This document shows, piece after piece, positions 31,410-32,570 of a DNA stretch of 32,570 bases; position 1 is the first letter of the stretch; every line of letters starts with the position of its first letter. The position numbers and the translations under genes were made by a program. The DNA is from 66-474 sp039923855 (GTDB lineage Bacteria; Pseudomonadota; Gammaproteobacteria; Xanthomonadales; Rhodanobacteraceae). The notes below the pieces were generated by a model that ran no database searches, was not told where the DNA came from, and saw nothing but the letters and a program-made list of their open reading frames with translations. The DNA lies in the NCBI GenBank assembly GCA_039923855.1, contig JBDTBW010000044.1, positions 1-32,570 on the forward strand, read 5' to 3'.

Positions 31410-31971
31410 AAGCGCGCATCCCGCGCGACCTGCTGTTCCCGGACGAGCGACAAAAATCGGGATGACGAGCCTAATTTTCAGCGTGCGCCTACATAAACAA
31501 AAAATGTTGCGGCGCAGGATTGTGAGCCGAGTCACAAAGCTGCTACGCTCGCCCTTCGCGCAAGTTTTTTATCGGCACACATAGAGAGCACCACGGGCGG
31601 GGGAACAAATGCTGATCGTTTGCCGCGCCGTATCCGTGGAATGGAATCCAACCGTCGCCGTCGGGTTATGACATCAGCCACTTGGGAAAACGCACGCCTG
31701 CCACGTTCCGACACAGCTTCGCTGTCGTCGGGCACCGGGTTGTACGCCTCCCCGGTGACTGACGCCGCAACCGGACGCACGATGAATTAGCGGCAACGGG
31801 CTCAGAGGGGGCCTTTGCATGTCACAACGGGGAAATCCACGCGCCGCCTCATCGCCGCGCGGCCAAGCACCACCAACGAATCCGAACCTGCCACGGTCCA
31901 GCGCCGCGGCGGGCTTGCGTGTGGCTGCCTGACAGCCATCCAATCGAATATCCAGAGAGTGAGAGCGAGCC
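31410..31971. other. Long intergenic leader before the adhesin
   Basis: No gene is seen in these 562 bases. The left part holds a CRP/Clp-type palindrome (31520-31537). From about 31570 to 31971 is a likely untranslated leader of roughly 400 bases with several hairpins, such as ACAGC-TTC-GCTGT (31710-31722) and CACCGGG with CCCGGTG (about 31735-31761). I tested it by eye against c-di-GMP-I and ydaO patterns and found no match. Confidence 0.5.
31520..31537. promoter_or_regulatory. CRP/Clp-type operator
   Basis: TTGTGAGCCGAGTCACAA is a perfect 18-bp palindrome with the CRP half-sites TGTGA and TCACA spaced by six bases. Xanthomonads have the CRP homologue Clp, which binds this consensus and, in Xanthomonas, responds to cyclic di-GMP. 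TACGCT at 31544-31549 could be a -10 with TTGTGA as -35 (spacing 18), which would place the regulator on the promoter and favour repression; a downstream promoter would favour activation. The probable target is the adhesin at 31972. Confidence 0.7.
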
Positions 31972-32570
31972 ATGAACAAGAAAATCTATAGCCTGGTCTG
32001 GAACAAATCCCTGAGCCAAGTGGTGGTTGCGTCGGAGCTGGCCACTAGCAAGAGCGTCGGCGCGGCGGCCGGCACGGGCCGCTCAAACACTGGATTGCGC
32101 CTGGCGCAGCTTGCGCTGGCGACGATGCTGGTCTTCGGCACGGTGCCGCTGGCTCTGGCGGCCCAGGCGAAGGCATTGGCGGCCGCGCACACCAATACAG
32201 TCGCCGTTGCCGAGACGACCACCGACGCCTACTTCAAGGCCAACGGTCCGGCCGATGGCACCGATGACGCTTCGGCCTCCGGCAACCGCGCGGTGGCGAT
32301 TGGTGCTCGCGCCGTTGCCAGTGGCGATTACAGCAGCGCGATCGGCAATGGCGCCATGGCAAGCGGCCTTAGCTCGTCGGCGTTCGGTGTGGATTCCAGC
32401 GCAAGTGGCCAGAACAGCTTCGCGATCGGCACCCTGTCCAACGCCAGTGGCGTGGGCGCCACGGCGATGGGCAATAATGCGGCGGCCAGCGGCATCGGCG
32501 CGGCGGCGGTCGGCTTGAACGCCAACGCAAGCAACGACTACGCCACCGCGATCGGCAACAATGCGGTTGC
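31972..32570 (+). CDS. Trimeric autotransporter adhesin (YadA-like), 5' part
   Basis: The gene is open at the right edge (199 codons seen). It starts with an extended signal peptide region, MNKKIYSLVWNKSLSQVVVA followed by SELA, typical of type V secreted proteins, then a basic stretch and a hydrophobic core (LALATMLVFGTVPLALA) with cleavage near residue 63. From about residue 103 it has YadA-head repeats of about 14 residues (AVAIGARAVASGDYSSAIGNGAMASG and so on), which build a left-handed beta-roll trimer. The stalk and C-terminal beta-barrel anchor must lie beyond the window. GAGAGTGAGAG before ATG 31972 fits a ribosome site. It should mediate surface attachment or biofilm formation. Confidence 0.93.
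   Translation, partial: MNKKIYSLVWNKSLSQVVVASELATSKSVGAAAGTGRSNTGLRLAQLALATMLVFGTVPLALAAQAKALAAAHTNTVAVAETTTDAYFKANGPADGTDDASASGNRAVAIGARAVASGDYSSAIGNGAMASGLSSSAFGVDSSASGQNSFAIGTLSNASGVGATAMGNNAAASGIGAAAVGLNANASNDYATAIGNNAV

Noticed and set aside
31570..31971. Known riboswitch (c-di-GMP-I or ydaO type) in the adhesin leader
   Set aside because: The GGGGGAAC run and several stems recalled these classes, but the core consensus elements are absent by eye. It stays an unassigned leader.

Overview
The window is GC-rich gammaproteobacterial DNA, most likely from the order Xanthomonadales (Lysobacterales). This rests on protein similarity read by eye: a divergent radC / coaBC-dut-algC locus, a xanthomonadin/aryl-polyene-type pigment locus, HrpB, TatD and aerobic HemF, plus intergenic spaces packed with short palindromic repeats of the kind common in that order. 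No tRNA, rRNA, CRISPR array or plasmid gene was seen. Both ends fall in repetitive DNA (a group II intron on the left, an adhesin repeat domain on the right), so the window may be a whole contig.

Left part (1-6898). A group II intron (about 6-2196) with its maturase sits in antisense orientation inside radC, whose 5' part survives at 2197-2698. Divergent from it is a tight operon of coaBC, dut and a membrane-anchored phosphomannomutase/phosphoglucomutase.

Pigment part (7175-20284). Twelve genes resemble a xanthomonadin/aryl-polyene (APE) pathway. A rightward operon (8712-15508) encodes a polytopic membrane protein, a FabZ-like hotdog protein, a lipid A-type acyltransferase, a LolA-like carrier, an MMPL exporter, a second hotdog protein and a ketoreductase. 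A leftward operon (20284 to 15528) encodes a ketosynthase, a half-size ketosynthase-like chain-length factor, a family 2 glycosyltransferase and a halogenase-like FAD enzyme. A second halogenase-like FAD enzyme lies at 7175-8503. Acyl carrier proteins, an AMP-ligase, a thioesterase and the aromatic starter enzyme are absent and must lie elsewhere if the pathway works. The two hotdog proteins carry complementary halves of a FabZ active site (His only, Glu only), which suggests an obligate heterodimer. The space between ketosynthase and chain-length factor is filled by a 288-bp element with 23-bp perfect terminal inverted repeats and nested stems that fold as a three-way junction.

Right part (20478-32570). 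These are mostly housekeeping or envelope genes: a YdcF-like protein, a small exported protein, hemF, an AT-rich small exported protein, an unknown protein with a VOC/glyoxalase-like partner, two divergent M28 metallopeptidases, hrpB and tatD. The window ends inside a trimeric autotransporter adhesin. Its roughly 560-bp upstream region holds a perfect CRP/Clp-type palindrome.

A theme across the window is repeat DNA entering genes. hemF carries an in-frame insertion of about 27 codons, hrpB one of about 50 codons, and the exporter takes its C-terminal end and stop codon from a palindromic repeat.
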